Shown here in pieces: positions 1-9,093 of a stretch of 32,410 bases of DNA. The translations under genes and the position numbers were made by a program. Source of the stretch: a virus; IMG/VR virus record IMGVR_UViG_3300031565_000211, positions 1 through 32,410 of that record; one strand, written 5' to 3'. Within the stretch, counting starts at the first letter, position 1. Every line of letters starts with the position of its first letter. Under the pieces are notes generated by a model. It saw only the letters and a list, made by a program, of their open reading frames with translations. It was not told the origin of the DNA and searched no databases.

Positions 1-327
1 CTCTGACACTTTGTGTATAATCACCTACACAACTATAAACGCCAGACACTAAAGCAAGAGTTCTTGAAACAGCGGTATTGCCAACCATCCACCCTACTAT
101 AGTGGTGATGATTGAGTTAGCTTGAGCCGATGTATTAGGAAGTAACCCGAATACACGACAATCAACAATAGAGCCTAGATTACACACCCAAGATCCAGTC
201 GATACACCAGTCTTTTTGATGATCGTTCCACCATTATCCACATTCAAATCAGAAGCGTTCCAAACGTATCCACGGGCAAACATATCACCGCTTGCATAGT
301 ATCCCAAAACATCGACACTTCCAACCG
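1..327. repeat. Contig-end overlap, left copy
   Basis: Bases 1-327 match 32084-32410 at a constant offset of 32083. There are six substitutions (positions 4, 15, 107, 185, 187, 200) and no gaps. The repeat lies inside the tailspike gene. Joining the two ends keeps that gene in frame, so the simplest reading is a circular or circularly permuted genome assembled with an overlap, the mismatches reflecting population variation. Confidence 0.9.
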
Positions 328-694
328 TAGCAGGATCATCTAAAACACGTAATGCGCTTATGGTGTCCACGTTTGTGGACGTTGTTTGGGTTGCGGATGA
401 ACTTAACCCGTCCTCATCCCATTCAGTATCCTTTACGTGTGTGGAGCCGTTGTATTTCCATTGTTCAACAGTGTAAGGTCCAGTACCTAAAAATACTTGT
501 TGTGCCGTTCGTCCATCATTACCAACCGAAACAGGTTGGTCTAGAGTAGTCGTTCTAGTGTAATCAGAATAAACCGTCTTTGGCGTATTTGGGTTTGCTC
601 CCTGCTCGTAGTAGTATAGACGACCACTAGCAAGGATATTACCATTACTATCAAAGTATGTAGGTAGTTGTGGAGTGCTTGGAATAAAGCTCAT
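1..694 (-). CDS. Tailspike, N-terminal part (continues across the contig junction)
   Basis: This is the first 231 codons of a tailspike gene that starts at 694 and runs off the left edge. The ATG overlaps the TAA stop of the upstream ejection gene (TAATG), which suggests coupled translation. The N-terminus (MSFIPSTPQLPTYFDSNG...) looks like a phage head- or tail-binding adaptor, with GRLYYYEQGANPNTPKTVY, DQPVSVGNDGRT and PYTVEQWKYNG segments. The gene continues in frame at 32083 downward, giving an 812-residue protein. In P22-type phages such proteins bind and often degrade the host surface polysaccharide. The adaptor call is motif-based and the substrate unknown. Confidence 0.85.
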   Translation of the reverse strand, partial: MSFIPSTPQLPTYFDSNGNILASGRLYYYEQGANPNTPKTVYSDYTRTTTLDQPVSVGNDGRTAQQVFLGTGPYTVEQWKYNGSTHVKDTEWDEDGLSSSATQTTSTNVDTISALRVLDDPATVGSVDVLGYYASGDMFARGYVWNASDLNVDNGGTIIKKTGVSTGSWVCNLGSIVDCRVFGLLPNTSAQANSIITTIVGWMVGNTAVSRTLALVSGVYSCVGDYTQSVR

Positions 695-2094
695 TATTGA
701 TCTTCTCCACGATAAATATTTCTAGGAACGATATAAGACTCAATGGGCAATTCATCATAAAGATATTTAAGACCCTTACCGCCTAAGTCTTGAAGCCTTG
801 CACCGCCTACAGTAGACCCGAGTCTATTTAATCCACCGATAGCACCTAAAGCACCAAAGCCAACAAGAGGACTACCCGTATTTACTCCAGCACCTAAACC
901 ACCAAGCAAAGACACCATGTTACCAAGTCTATGAGGGGTTTTTGGTTTCAGTGCTTCACGGGTTGCACCGCTTAAAACGTCCATATATGGAGCCATTGCT
1001 TCGGTTGGTTCTTTAAATCCTGGGATTATATCTTTAAGAGTTCTATTTATACCAGCCGTCAACGATTCCGCACCCATTACAGCAATAGGCTCTTTGCCTT
1101 CTGTGAATCCTTTTTCAGCAAGGTTTCGTAGATCTCTACGAATTTTTATGACTCCAGCAGGAGTAAGCGTTGCACGACCATTAGCTTCAACCTGTGATAC
1201 AACTTCGTCTGCCACCCATTGACGAACAGCCTCTCTTTCTTGAGCACTCATCCTAGATTCACTAATATACTGACTTGCTTCATTCATAAACTGATTAGGA
1301 CTAATTTCAAGCCCTTGTTCTACAGCCTCTTGGATAGACTGGTCTTGCTGTTTAATGAATGGAGCTAACTTAGCATCAATATTTGATTTAAGCTTTTTAG
1401 CACCACCAAGAATAGGGACTAGATTGTCATCAAGAGCATATCGAATACCCTCATCACTAATCTTTTTTCTTAATGGATCTGTTTTAGCTACTGAATATCT
1501 AAGCGTCTTTTCAGCACTTGTCCCAAGCATTGAGCCAAGACCTTTTGCAAGTGCTGCTCCAGCCAATGGAGATCCAGCAACAATACCAGCTCTAAGTGGA
1601 TCTACTTCACCAGTATAGGCGTATTGAGCACCAGCTTCACCAGCACCACTACCTATCATATCAGTAAGCATTCCAGCACCTTTTGCTAGGTACGGAGCAA
1701 CGCCTTTTCCTAATACTTTCTTAGCAACTACATTTCCACCAATAGCAGGGAGTGCATTAATGCCTATGTCTGCAACAGAAGCCCCTAAAATAGATCCTTT
1801 TGACCCTCCACCTCTTGCCACTTCTGAGGCAAAAGGGAAAGCGTAAGACGTGGCTTTTTCTCCAAAAGTCATGTCCTCATCTTTGAGGTAAGGTTGCTCC
1901 GCTAATTGATTAGCTTCTTGTGATAATAAGTCTGCATCACTTCTAAGTTTGTCTACTTCTTCTTCATTGTAGATCGTATAGTTTCTTAGAGCTTCATCAC
2001 CCTCAGAAAACCTAATACGTGATTCGGCATGAGTCTTAGAAGCGAAATCTTCCTCATACTCTTCGCCAGTTTCTTTGTCTCTTATTTTCCACAT
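694..2094 (-). CDS. Virion ejection protein, P22 gp16 position
   Basis: This 466-residue protein is the last of three consecutive genes between the gp10-like protein and the tailspike. P22 encodes its ejection proteins gp7, gp20 and gp16 at this place. The N-terminus is charged (MWKIRDKETGEEYEED). Residues about 95-190 and the region near 395-435 are rich in Gly and Ala with hydrophobic stretches, as expected for a protein that enters or crosses the host envelope during DNA delivery. P22 gp16 is about 609 residues, so this one is shorter. I recognise no enzymatic motif. The function rests on gene order and composition. It begins one base after the upstream stop and its own stop overlaps the tailspike start. 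Confidence 0.6.
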   Translation of the reverse strand: MWKIRDKETGEEYEEDFASKTHAESRIRFSEGDEALRNYTIYNEEEVDKLRSDADLLSQEANQLAEQPYLKDEDMTFGEKATSYAFPFASEVARGGGSKGSILGASVADIGINALPAIGGNVVAKKVLGKGVAPYLAKGAGMLTDMIGSGAGEAGAQYAYTGEVDPLRAGIVAGSPLAGAALAKGLGSMLGTSAEKTLRYSVAKTDPLRKKISDEGIRYALDDNLVPILGGAKKLKSNIDAKLAPFIKQQDQSIQEAVEQGLEISPNQFMNEASQYISESRMSAQEREAVRQWVADEVVSQVEANGRATLTPAGVIKIRRDLRNLAEKGFTEGKEPIAVMGAESLTAGINRTLKDIIPGFKEPTEAMAPYMDVLSGATREALKPKTPHRLGNMVSLLGGLGAGVNTGSPLVGFGALGAIGGLNRLGSTVGGARLQDLGGKGLKYLYDELPIESYIVPRNIYRGEDQ

Positions 2095-2095
2095 A

Positions 2096-3475
2096 TTATT
2101 TCTTCTTTTTTAAAGGTGAAAAATTTCTTTGCCAAGTAGAATTTCCAATAACTAGAGATGGGTGCACTTTATTAAAAATAGCATCATCCGCATAATCAGA
2201 CGCAAGATTTAGAAGGGTTGTATCTTCTGCCGTTACTCGATCATCCAAATAATCGTACATGTCTTGCAATTGAGCTTTTGTTACCGAAATACCTTCTTTT
2301 AGCTTTAGTATTCCACCTTCTACTTGCTCGACAAGGCCCAATGAACTCATAAGCATAGCAAGGTCAGAATCTCTGACAATACCGCCTTCGTCAATGCCTT
2401 TCATAAAGCGAAACATTGGGACGACTGCTTTAATACCAAAGACACGATCCCCGTCCATGTCTAAATATTTTTTGATAGCGTTCTTTGATTCTCTTACTCC
2501 ACGAACTGACTTTTCCAAGTCTTTTGCTTGGCCTTTGTACTCGTTTCTAAGCTTGTTAATGTCATTCCTGTTTAAGTCTGTAAGCTGTCTAGATACATTA
2601 TAAGCATTTCCTAGAAACGTAATTGAATCATCGCCAAACTCCGAACTTTTACCAGTTGCCATAGTTTCTGCTAATTTGCTTTCCTTTTCAACTTTTCCAA
2701 GTTCAAGGACTCCCTTAACATCAGCACCAGCAACAGAAAGAGCTTTTCTAAGGTAGTCTTTATTATCGCTTGGAGCAGGAACTTCTACATTTGCTCTAGT
2801 CTTTTCATCTAGAGCATCATACCATTTTTTATAATCTTCTGGGGACTTCAATAACTCTTGATAGCCTTTATTGATTATTGTTTTCTTTTGGTCTGTGGTA
2901 AGTGCCTTTTCAGAAACTGTCTTAGTCCCTAACATGATGGCATTATCTATCCATGCTTGTCTTGTTGCGCTTTCCCATTCAGGAATAAATAACCCTGTCT
3001 TATTATCTTTATATCTTGATCGTTCGGCATCCCATGTAGTCTTATCGTTAATTCCCTTAAATAGTATACCTAACTTTGCGTTAAAAGCATTTTTCTCGTT
3101 ATCTTTCAATCCAAGACGTTTAAGCTTTTCTTGCTGTTCAAACAATGAAGTCTTTTCTTCTACGCTTCTAGCTTGTTGCTCGTATCTTGAAGCCATTGTT
3201 TCGTCTAATGGATACAACAAACGAGAAAGCTTTAACGCTCTTTGTTTTCCATCTAATCCCTGAAATTCAGGTGAATTAGGATTATTGTATTTCATAACTA
3301 AAGCATCAATCTTCTGTTTCTTAACAGCATCTTGCTCTTGTTGTTGGCCTTCTCTATATCCACCTACAATCTCTCTAGATAGCTTGCCGAATCCACTACC
3401 CATTTGCTGTCCAGCCTGAAAAGGGCTAATTCCTTGAGTTGGTGCTTGTGCGTTTATTCTGTAATCGTATGCCAT
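2096..3475 (-). CDS. Virion ejection protein, P22 gp20 position
   Basis: A 459-residue, mostly hydrophilic and alpha-helical protein rich in Lys, Glu and Gln, with no membrane segment. The N-terminus (MAYDYRINAQAPTQGISPFQAGQQMGSG...) is Gln- and Gly-rich, like many internal virion proteins, and it ends in a basic tail (SPLKKKK). P22 gp20 is about 471 residues and holds the same position between gp7 and gp16. It follows the preceding gene by one base. The role, an internal protein ejected with the DNA, is inferred from synteny and length. No catalytic motif is visible. Confidence 0.6.
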   Translation of the reverse strand: MAYDYRINAQAPTQGISPFQAGQQMGSGFGKLSREIVGGYREGQQQEQDAVKKQKIDALVMKYNNPNSPEFQGLDGKQRALKLSRLLYPLDETMASRYEQQARSVEEKTSLFEQQEKLKRLGLKDNEKNAFNAKLGILFKGINDKTTWDAERSRYKDNKTGLFIPEWESATRQAWIDNAIMLGTKTVSEKALTTDQKKTIINKGYQELLKSPEDYKKWYDALDEKTRANVEVPAPSDNKDYLRKALSVAGADVKGVLELGKVEKESKLAETMATGKSSEFGDDSITFLGNAYNVSRQLTDLNRNDINKLRNEYKGQAKDLEKSVRGVRESKNAIKKYLDMDGDRVFGIKAVVPMFRFMKGIDEGGIVRDSDLAMLMSSLGLVEQVEGGILKLKEGISVTKAQLQDMYDYLDDRVTAEDTTLLNLASDYADDAIFNKVHPSLVIGNSTWQRNFSPLKKKK

Positions 3476-3476
3476 A

Positions 3477-4250
3477 TTATGCCCCTAATCCACCGCTGAT
3501 ACCTTGAAGGAATGCACTAAATCCATTTGGTGAGCCTGCTAAATTCGCATTCGTAGTAGCACGATTTCCGATGTTCTGAACCTTAGAAGCATCTAAGCCC
3601 TGTCTAATCTGATTCAATAGATCTTGTTGTGTATTGAATTGCCCACCCTGCATATTAACAGCACCTTGTTGGGAACTTAATCCCTGCATCATGTTACTAC
3701 GATTATTTGTATTTGCAGTCATCAAATTATTGAAATTATCCTGATACTGCTGATACTTGTTCTGTCCGACACGTTCTGCAATTCCACTAGCATTATTGTA
3801 GTCTTGAGCACGTAAATCAGATGTAGATCTAACAATGGCCTTGCCAGTAGCTCCACTAAACAAATCTCCTTTGTTGGCCGCAGAAGATTCCAACTGTCCT
3901 GTAGCACGATCAAGTATATCCTGAATCATAGGATTAAAATACTTTTGAGTCTCTGCTACTTGATCGTATTCAAAGCCTTGAGGTGCCTGTACATCGTATT
4001 GACTGAAATCAGCGTTTTGTAGCTTTCCAATTAAGTCTTGGAAGTTTCCAGCGTATCCCTCAGTAAGTGGCGAATAGGTACTATTTACCTCACCAATACG
4101 AGAATTAGCCATTTGCTCAATCTGATCGTCTGCAAGACCTAATTGCTTTAAATAAGCTCGCATTCGGTCTTGATTGTTCTCATTCGCTAAGTATCCACCA
4201 ACACCACCAGCGGCACCGCTAACCGCTAAAGAATATGGGTCAAAAGCCAT
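3477..4250 (-). CDS. Virion ejection protein, P22 gp7 position
   Basis: A 257-residue protein starting MAFDPYSLAVSGAAGGVGGYLANE, a Gly/Ala-rich hydrophobic start followed by a Gln/Asn-rich helical body (repeated NN, QQ and GQ) and a Gly-rich C-terminus (GSPNGFSAFLQGISGGLGA). P22 gp7 is about 229 residues and its gene is also first of the ejection trio. The start follows the upstream stop by two bases (TAATCATG). This type of protein is packaged inside the capsid and leaves with the genome. The call comes from position, size and composition, not from a recognised domain. Confidence 0.6.
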   Translation of the reverse strand: MAFDPYSLAVSGAAGGVGGYLANENNQDRMRAYLKQLGLADDQIEQMANSRIGEVNSTYSPLTEGYAGNFQDLIGKLQNADFSQYDVQAPQGFEYDQVAETQKYFNPMIQDILDRATGQLESSAANKGDLFSGATGKAIVRSTSDLRAQDYNNASGIAERVGQNKYQQYQDNFNNLMTANTNNRSNMMQGLSSQQGAVNMQGGQFNTQQDLLNQIRQGLDASKVQNIGNRATTNANLAGSPNGFSAFLQGISGGLGA

Positions 4251-4252
4251 GA

Positions 4253-4618
4253 TTAGCCCCTTTTGTTTCTTGTTGGCTTAACGTAAATATAGGTTTTACC
4301 TGTCAAGCCAGTTATGTTTAAATCTTTTCCTGAGTCAATTGTTTTAATAGTCTGAATATCGCTATTAACAATTTCTACCACTGTGTTATTAGATTCAAAT
4401 GGTAGCACTAAAGTCACATCACCAGTGAGTGATACGACCATACTGGATTCCCAAATAAACCCTCTTTTAATCCACCATCCATCGCCATCTATTCCACCAT
4501 CCCAAGAGCCGTTTCCATTAACGCCTTTTAATGAATTAACAACTAATTGAAAGACTCTTTTTTGGTCTTGTTCGTCCGTTGGGCTAGAATCTCTTCCTGT
4601 TAATGTTGAACTACTCAT
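4253..4618 (-). CDS. Small virion-module protein, unknown
   Basis: 121 residues, beginning with a Ser/Thr-rich segment (MSSSTLTGRDSSPTDEQDQK). A Gly/Trp-rich middle (GNGSWDGGIDGDGWWIKRG) follows, then alternating hydrophobic stretches typical of beta strands (SMVVSLTGDVTLVLPF, TYIYVKPT). It lies between the gp10-like gene and the ejection trio, where P22 has the tail needle gp26 and gp14. It is too short and too beta-rich to be a classic gp26 coiled-coil needle. It may be a tail-tip or head-completion protein. Its ATG overlaps the preceding TGA stop (ATGA). Confidence 0.5.
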   Translation of the reverse strand: MSSSTLTGRDSSPTDEQDQKRVFQLVVNSLKGVNGNGSWDGGIDGDGWWIKRGFIWESSMVVSLTGDVTLVLPFESNNTVVEIVNSDIQTIKTIDSGKDLNITGLTGKTYIYVKPTRNKRG

Positions 4619-6129
4619 GGACTTTCTTCCTCATCAAAAGCAAGCTTAATTGAATAGAATTGATGCGCTACTTTTGTGCTAGTCGTAAATCTAAATGTTA
4701 CGTTCTTTGTCATTCCCTTTATATTCCAACGCATCTGTTTGTCATATTGGCCTTGTCTTCCCATTGACTTAGGCTTCTTTATTCCGTAGGTGTATCCACC
4801 ATCCTTAGAAATCTCAAGGTTTATAATCGGGTTCGCTTCTGGCCCTGTTAGGCTTGGAGTAGTACCAACTTGCCCGTCTAAAGTGACTCGCTTTAATTGC
4901 ATCAAATTAAGGTCAGACCAATAATTCGGAGTCACAAACTCTCTAGCGATTATAGTTCCATCATATTCAGTATATGCTTCATCTGAAATAGAAGCCAATA
5001 CACCAGCGTCCAACGTACCAGCAAACAACCCTTTAGAAGTATTCACGAAATACGCATAGGGCCAATATGTGTTAATCCCTTGATTCAATAACCGCTTTCC
5101 TCTGTCATGCCAAATAGGAGAGCCTAGCTCTTGGCTTGCTTTAATATCATAAACGATGGTTACGCCTTCTGATTGAAAAGTCAGTACATAAAACTGATCT
5201 GATCCAGAAGCATAGCACGATCCAATAGCACCATTTTTATCTGTGAAATCAGATATTCTTTCCTCTATGGATTCGGTGCTTATTCTTTGTATGCTTGTTC
5301 CATACCCCATATAAACGCCATTATTTCCAACGTCTGATGAGCCTAGCCAAAAGATCTTATTATCAATAGTTGCAGTACTATAGGTGGCCTCACATCCTAC
5401 CTCTTGGCTTGTTCCATCCACTAAAGCATATGGGTTATCCTGATTATCCGATGTGCTCCAAATCTCAAGAGTACGAAAGCCAAACGCCCAAATAAGATCG
5501 CCATTTAATTTGAATGCGCTTAATGGGTCGCTCTTGGTCTCTGCCGTGTAAAATGATGCAGGGTCAATATTTGAACTATTTAAATCTGAGTACATGAATT
5601 GATCACTAAATCCAGTGTCTACAAGCACCCTTTGTTTAAGGCTCATAATTTGTGTTGGCTGAATTTGTACCGCAGTACCCGGAGCCACTGGCAAAGATAC
5701 AGCAGTAAGAACACCAGCGCCATCTACATGATCCATAGGGCTTGTGTACATTCCAGAGCCATCTACAACAAAGAATAAACTCCTATTATTCGTCATTGAT
5801 ACAGGATTACCATTGTTACCGATAGTTCCAATCTCATAGGCTTGAGTCACGTTAATATCAAACCGATAGACCTTATCACCGAACACACCCCAAATACGAG
5901 AACCATAACTAGGGGCTGGCCCACTGCTAGACAAGTACAACCCTCTGCAAGTCGCATCATCAGTTGAAACATCTACGGCAGTCGTAGCACCCGGAGTAGT
6001 CTTCACAGTAATACGAACCTTTGCAGATCCATCACCATGAACAGAGGCCATATAGTTAACAGCTCTTGAAGAACTAAGGCTCTTGGCTTTTAGCTCAGAA
6101 GATTGTGCGATTAGATCAATCACCGCCAT
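4615..6129 (-). CDS. Packaged DNA stabilisation protein, P22 gp10-like tail hub
   Basis: A 504-residue protein in the place of P22 gp10 (472 residues), the hub that plugs the portal channel and stabilises packaged DNA. The sequence is beta-rich with many short strands and Gly/Asp turns. The N-terminal part (AVNYMASVHGDGSAKVRITVKTTPG) and segments such as SRIWGVFGDKVYRFD and QRVLVDTGFSDQFMYSD are the kind of repeats seen in this family. It starts inside the last codons of the gp4-like gene (10-base overlap) and its stop overlaps the next start, so the tail genes are tightly coupled. The call combines recall of the family with gene order. Confidence 0.75.
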   Translation of the reverse strand: MAVIDLIAQSSELKAKSLSSSRAVNYMASVHGDGSAKVRITVKTTPGATTAVDVSTDDATCRGLYLSSSGPAPSYGSRIWGVFGDKVYRFDINVTQAYEIGTIGNNGNPVSMTNNRSLFFVVDGSGMYTSPMDHVDGAGVLTAVSLPVAPGTAVQIQPTQIMSLKQRVLVDTGFSDQFMYSDLNSSNIDPASFYTAETKSDPLSAFKLNGDLIWAFGFRTLEIWSTSDNQDNPYALVDGTSQEVGCEATYSTATIDNKIFWLGSSDVGNNGVYMGYGTSIQRISTESIEERISDFTDKNGAIGSCYASGSDQFYVLTFQSEGVTIVYDIKASQELGSPIWHDRGKRLLNQGINTYWPYAYFVNTSKGLFAGTLDAGVLASISDEAYTEYDGTIIAREFVTPNYWSDLNLMQLKRVTLDGQVGTTPSLTGPEANPIINLEISKDGGYTYGIKKPKSMGRQGQYDKQMRWNIKGMTKNVTFRFTTSTKVAHQFYSIKLAFDEEESP

Positions 6130-6836
6130 GAGTTACGACCAGTTATAATATTTGACCTAGAATTTCTTGATCTAATTGAATGCAGATTTTGGGATCTACC
6201 ATTTGAGCGTGTAACTCTTGCTAATGCACTATCATAAAGGTTTTTAACCCTATTAAGAGCACTGTCTGATACTTGCTCATAAATCCCAACACGAAATGAA
6301 CCAGCAGTGATGATTAACTCATTGTATTCGTTAGGAACAGAAAGAACGTCTCCAAGTGATACTTGTGGAATTTCTCGGTTATATGTCAAAAGAATAGACG
6401 ATCCACCGCTTGGCTTCACATTGAAATAGATAGACGAATTAGGAACGTCTTTCACTAATGAAAAATAATCAGGAGAGCCAGTAGTCGTATTTGGATTTCT
6501 AATACCCAAGAGTTCATTAATATCTAGGCTCTGCAAAGGAAAGCTTGCACTTGACATACTAGGGTAGTATTGAATGCTTTGAATAAATACAGGTCTTTGT
6601 GCGTCGATGTCTGCGGAATCAAGCCCAATAGTATACGACTCTTTAGAGGACGTTATATCAAATTTTTTAATGACACGAGAAAAAGGGAACATCTGCATTA
6701 AGTTTAGTTGTCCCAAAGCATCGTTTAACTGTGTTAGTCCAGTAGATGGTTGGTCACCTTCTGCAGCTTCATCATTTCCAATTACTCCACATAGTCTGTA
6801 CATTTGAGTGATAGCACTATTCACATCTAAAGACAT
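6120..6836 (-). CDS. Head-to-tail connector, P22 gp4-like
   Basis: 238 residues, first gene after the coat protein and its terminator. Segments such as GLTQLNDALGQLNLMQMFPFS, a middle with SIQYYPSM, and PNEYNELIITAGSFRVGIYEQ are typical of the gp4/packaged DNA stabilisation family, whose protein assembles on the portal and starts tail formation. P22 gp4 is about 166 residues, so this version is longer and ends in a basic Arg/Asn/Ser tail. The motif AGGTTATTATG gives a ribosome binding site close to the start. P22 gp4 also has peptidoglycan-hydrolysing activity; I cannot see the relevant residues here and do not claim it. Confidence 0.7.
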   Translation of the reverse strand: MSLDVNSAITQMYRLCGVIGNDEAAEGDQPSTGLTQLNDALGQLNLMQMFPFSRVIKKFDITSSKESYTIGLDSADIDAQRPVFIQSIQYYPSMSSASFPLQSLDINELLGIRNPNTTTGSPDYFSLVKDVPNSSIYFNVKPSGGSSILLTYNREIPQVSLGDVLSVPNEYNELIITAGSFRVGIYEQVSDSALNRVKNLYDSALARVTRSNGRSQNLHSIRSRNSRSNIITGRNSWR

Positions 6837-6849
6837 AATAACCTCATGT

Positions 6850-6883
6850 AAAAAGAGGGACGGGGCACTATTGCCCCAATCCC
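6850..6883 (-). terminator. Rho-independent terminator between coat and gp4-like genes
   Basis: On the minus strand, GGGATTGGGGCA-ATAG-TGCCCCGTCCC forms a GC-rich hairpin followed by TCTTTTT. It lies in the 62-base gap after the coat stop. It would trim transcripts so that coat is made in larger amounts than the tail genes, and readthrough must feed the genes downstream. Confidence 0.85.
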
Positions 6884-6898
6884 GTTATTTATGGATTA

Positions 6899-8104
6899 CT
6901 ATGCTTTTACGAGATAGATAGAACACCAGTTATCACGACCAAGCAAGAATCCTTTCAAAGCATCCCAACGATAAATATTTTTACCTGTTAGAATGTCTGA
7001 GTCAGCTTGACCAGTAATCATAGTGGCCTTTCCGTTCGCAACACCAACACGCTTAGAGTTTACAAGTGGTTCCATTCCGATAGAGGAAGTGATGAACGCT
7101 TGCTTATTCCAAGCAATGCCACGCATATAGGTTGAGCTAGCATCTGTTTTGATCGTAGCTACTACACCGATCGCAATCTCATCAGAGACAACACCAGCAC
7201 CAGCAACATTTACCAAAGTAGGATCAGAGGTATATACAGCCTTAACTGGAATCGTTAAGGTATCACCACCAGACACTACACCATCAGCGTTCGCAATAAA
7301 TGCGTAGTTCGACTTAATCGCATTGCCATAAATGTCAGTAGCATTGACTCCAGCAAGTTCTACGATTTCACCTTTCTTGAAAGTACCAGCGATAGAAGTA
7401 GCCGCAACTAGAACTAATGATGTAGCACCATTAACTACAGCAGTCTTAACAGTCAATGCGCCAGTTACTACATGAGTACCAGTATTGAGGTTTTCAATAT
7501 CTGGTGTTTCATAAGACATTGCTCCACGGAACTTACCGATTTCACCTTCAAACCAAGACTTTGATAGTCCAGTATTAGGGTTAAAATAAGCTATTGCAGA
7601 GTTCTGAATCTGATTAGACAAGTCAGGATTGAACGCCATGAACATGGAGCCTTTTGCACGAGCCGACTTAATGTTAGCAAGACAAGTACCCATATCTTTA
7701 TAGTCGCCAGAAGTAGCATTGACAACACAGGTAGAAGAGTTCAATAGAATTTCTTCGCAACCCTTTCTCTGCATCTGCGAACCCATCTCTTCACCGTATG
7801 GCTTGGCGATTTGTTCTTCATAAGATGACAACGAAAAGTTTTCTTCTAAAGTCGTTAAGTCTACACCTTTATGATATTGAACCATCGTGACGGTCTTTTT
7901 ACCATTTGCATAGACACGACTCGTAGAAGTCATATCTGCACCAGTTCCAGTAACTCCAACTCCTGGGATCAATACTTCTATAGTAGTCCCTTCTCCACCT
8001 TTTTTGGTTGGATTGTATTGTGTGTTACCATTCATAAGAACACACATCGCCCGTTCTACTTCTGCTACGAAAGGAATTGCTTTTGTTGAATAATTAATAG
8101 CCAT
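6899..8104 (-). CDS. Major capsid (coat) protein, P22 gp5-type
   Basis: 401 residues, directly after the scaffold gene and before a strong terminator. The start (MAINYSTKAIPFVAEVERAM) and the segments GMEPLVNSKRVGVANGKATM and SDILTGKNIYRWDALKGF fit the P22-like coat family (HK97 fold, P22 about 430 residues). A Gly/Ala/Val-rich stretch at about 215-310 (TGALTVKTAVVNGATSLVLV...) probably corresponds to the inserted domain of this family or a related surface domain. The ribosome site is GGAG about ten bases before the ATG. Coat subunits assemble around the scaffold onto the portal. Confidence 0.85.
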   Translation of the reverse strand: MAINYSTKAIPFVAEVERAMCVLMNGNTQYNPTKKGGEGTTIEVLIPGVGVTGTGADMTSTSRVYANGKKTVTMVQYHKGVDLTTLEENFSLSSYEEQIAKPYGEEMGSQMQRKGCEEILLNSSTCVVNATSGDYKDMGTCLANIKSARAKGSMFMAFNPDLSNQIQNSAIAYFNPNTGLSKSWFEGEIGKFRGAMSYETPDIENLNTGTHVVTGALTVKTAVVNGATSLVLVAATSIAGTFKKGEIVELAGVNATDIYGNAIKSNYAFIANADGVVSGGDTLTIPVKAVYTSDPTLVNVAGAGVVSDEIAIGVVATIKTDASSTYMRGIAWNKQAFITSSIGMEPLVNSKRVGVANGKATMITGQADSDILTGKNIYRWDALKGFLLGRDNWCSIYLVKA

Positions 8105-8110
8105 TTTGTT

Positions 8111-9028
8111 TTAACTCCCGTAATTCTTTTTCATATAGGCATCGTATAGATCCTCATCAGATACAGCACCTTTACCAGAAGAACTACTTTGCACGCTGCC
8201 GATAGGGTCAGGTGCTTTAGTGATTTGTGGTTTAGTTTCATTTGAAGAACCTCCACCCTGATTAATCACTTTTTCCAAGTCTCGCAAAATCAAACTACGG
8301 ACAGCCTCGGATTTAGACTTAATATTTTTTAGAATATCAGGTCTTAATGCCAATACTGTATAGAGCTGAGGGCCATCGTCTGAATAGTCTAGATAGTCAT
8401 GGACATCTTTAGGCAAGCCTAAGTCTCCATTCTTTTCTACTAACTCGTTAAACGCCTTCTTGTCCTCCGCATTGGTAAAGGTTTGATTAACCTTATCATT
8501 CCAATTTTCAGAGAATACCCTATTGTTTTCGTTGTCAATCTCTTGAGTTAATGACTTAATAGTTGCCTCTTTCTTGTAGTCCTCAAACATGGCCTTAGCC
8601 TGTTGTTTCGCTACCTCAGCAACATATTCCTCATTTGTCAAAAAGTTATCAGGTTTAAGCTTCTTCATGGGCTCGGGCTTAGCTTCTTGAGCCTCTTTTA
8701 GTTGCTTTTCCAAAGCTGAAATACGCTCATGAGCTTCTTTCTTTTGCCTTGTTAAGCGACCAATAGAGCGTTCATATCCACTCTTTCTTTCGCCTTTTGA
8801 TGTTGGTTTTACATCGGTGGCTTTATCTTTGGATTCATCTACATTCGTAGACTCTTCCTCAGATTCAACCTCTTCACCACTGGCTTGTACTTCCTCTTGC
8901 GAATCTTCCTCTACCTCGGTTCCCGCCTCGGTGGATTCTTTTTCGTTGAGCTTGTAATACTCACCATAACTATCAAGACTTTCGGGAGTTAGCTCTTGAT
9001 CACTACTAACATTTTGTTGCTCTGCCAT
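8111..9028 (-). CDS. Scaffold protein
   Basis: 305 residues, very acidic in the first third (long runs of Glu, Asp and Ser), then a basic helical stretch with coiled-coil character (RSIGRLTRQKKEAHERISAL...), and a flexible Ser/Gly-rich end before YDAYMKKNYGS. This matches phage scaffolds such as P22 gp8 (303 residues), which direct coat assembly and then leave the procapsid. Portal upstream and coat downstream support the call. The ribosome site is TAGGAGTCATAAACATG. The 65-base gap to the portal carries two copies of CCTTTGAAT. Confidence 0.8.
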   Translation of the reverse strand: MAEQQNVSSDQELTPESLDSYGEYYKLNEKESTEAGTEVEEDSQEEVQASGEEVESEEESTNVDESKDKATDVKPTSKGERKSGYERSIGRLTRQKKEAHERISALEKQLKEAQEAKPEPMKKLKPDNFLTNEEYVAEVAKQQAKAMFEDYKKEATIKSLTQEIDNENNRVFSENWNDKVNQTFTNAEDKKAFNELVEKNGDLGLPKDVHDYLDYSDDGPQLYTVLALRPDILKNIKSKSEAVRSLILRDLEKVINQGGGSSNETKPQITKAPDPIGSVQSSSSGKGAVSDEDLYDAYMKKNYGS

Positions 9029-9093
9029 GTTTATGACTCCTACAGATTCAAAGGCTCTGTCAGACCTATTAATTCAAATATAAGTATATTCTA

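Noticed and set aside
1-327. T7-like exact direct terminal repeat
   Set aside because: The two copies differ at six positions and lie inside a tail gene whose frame is restored by overlap, which fits a circularly permuted genome better.
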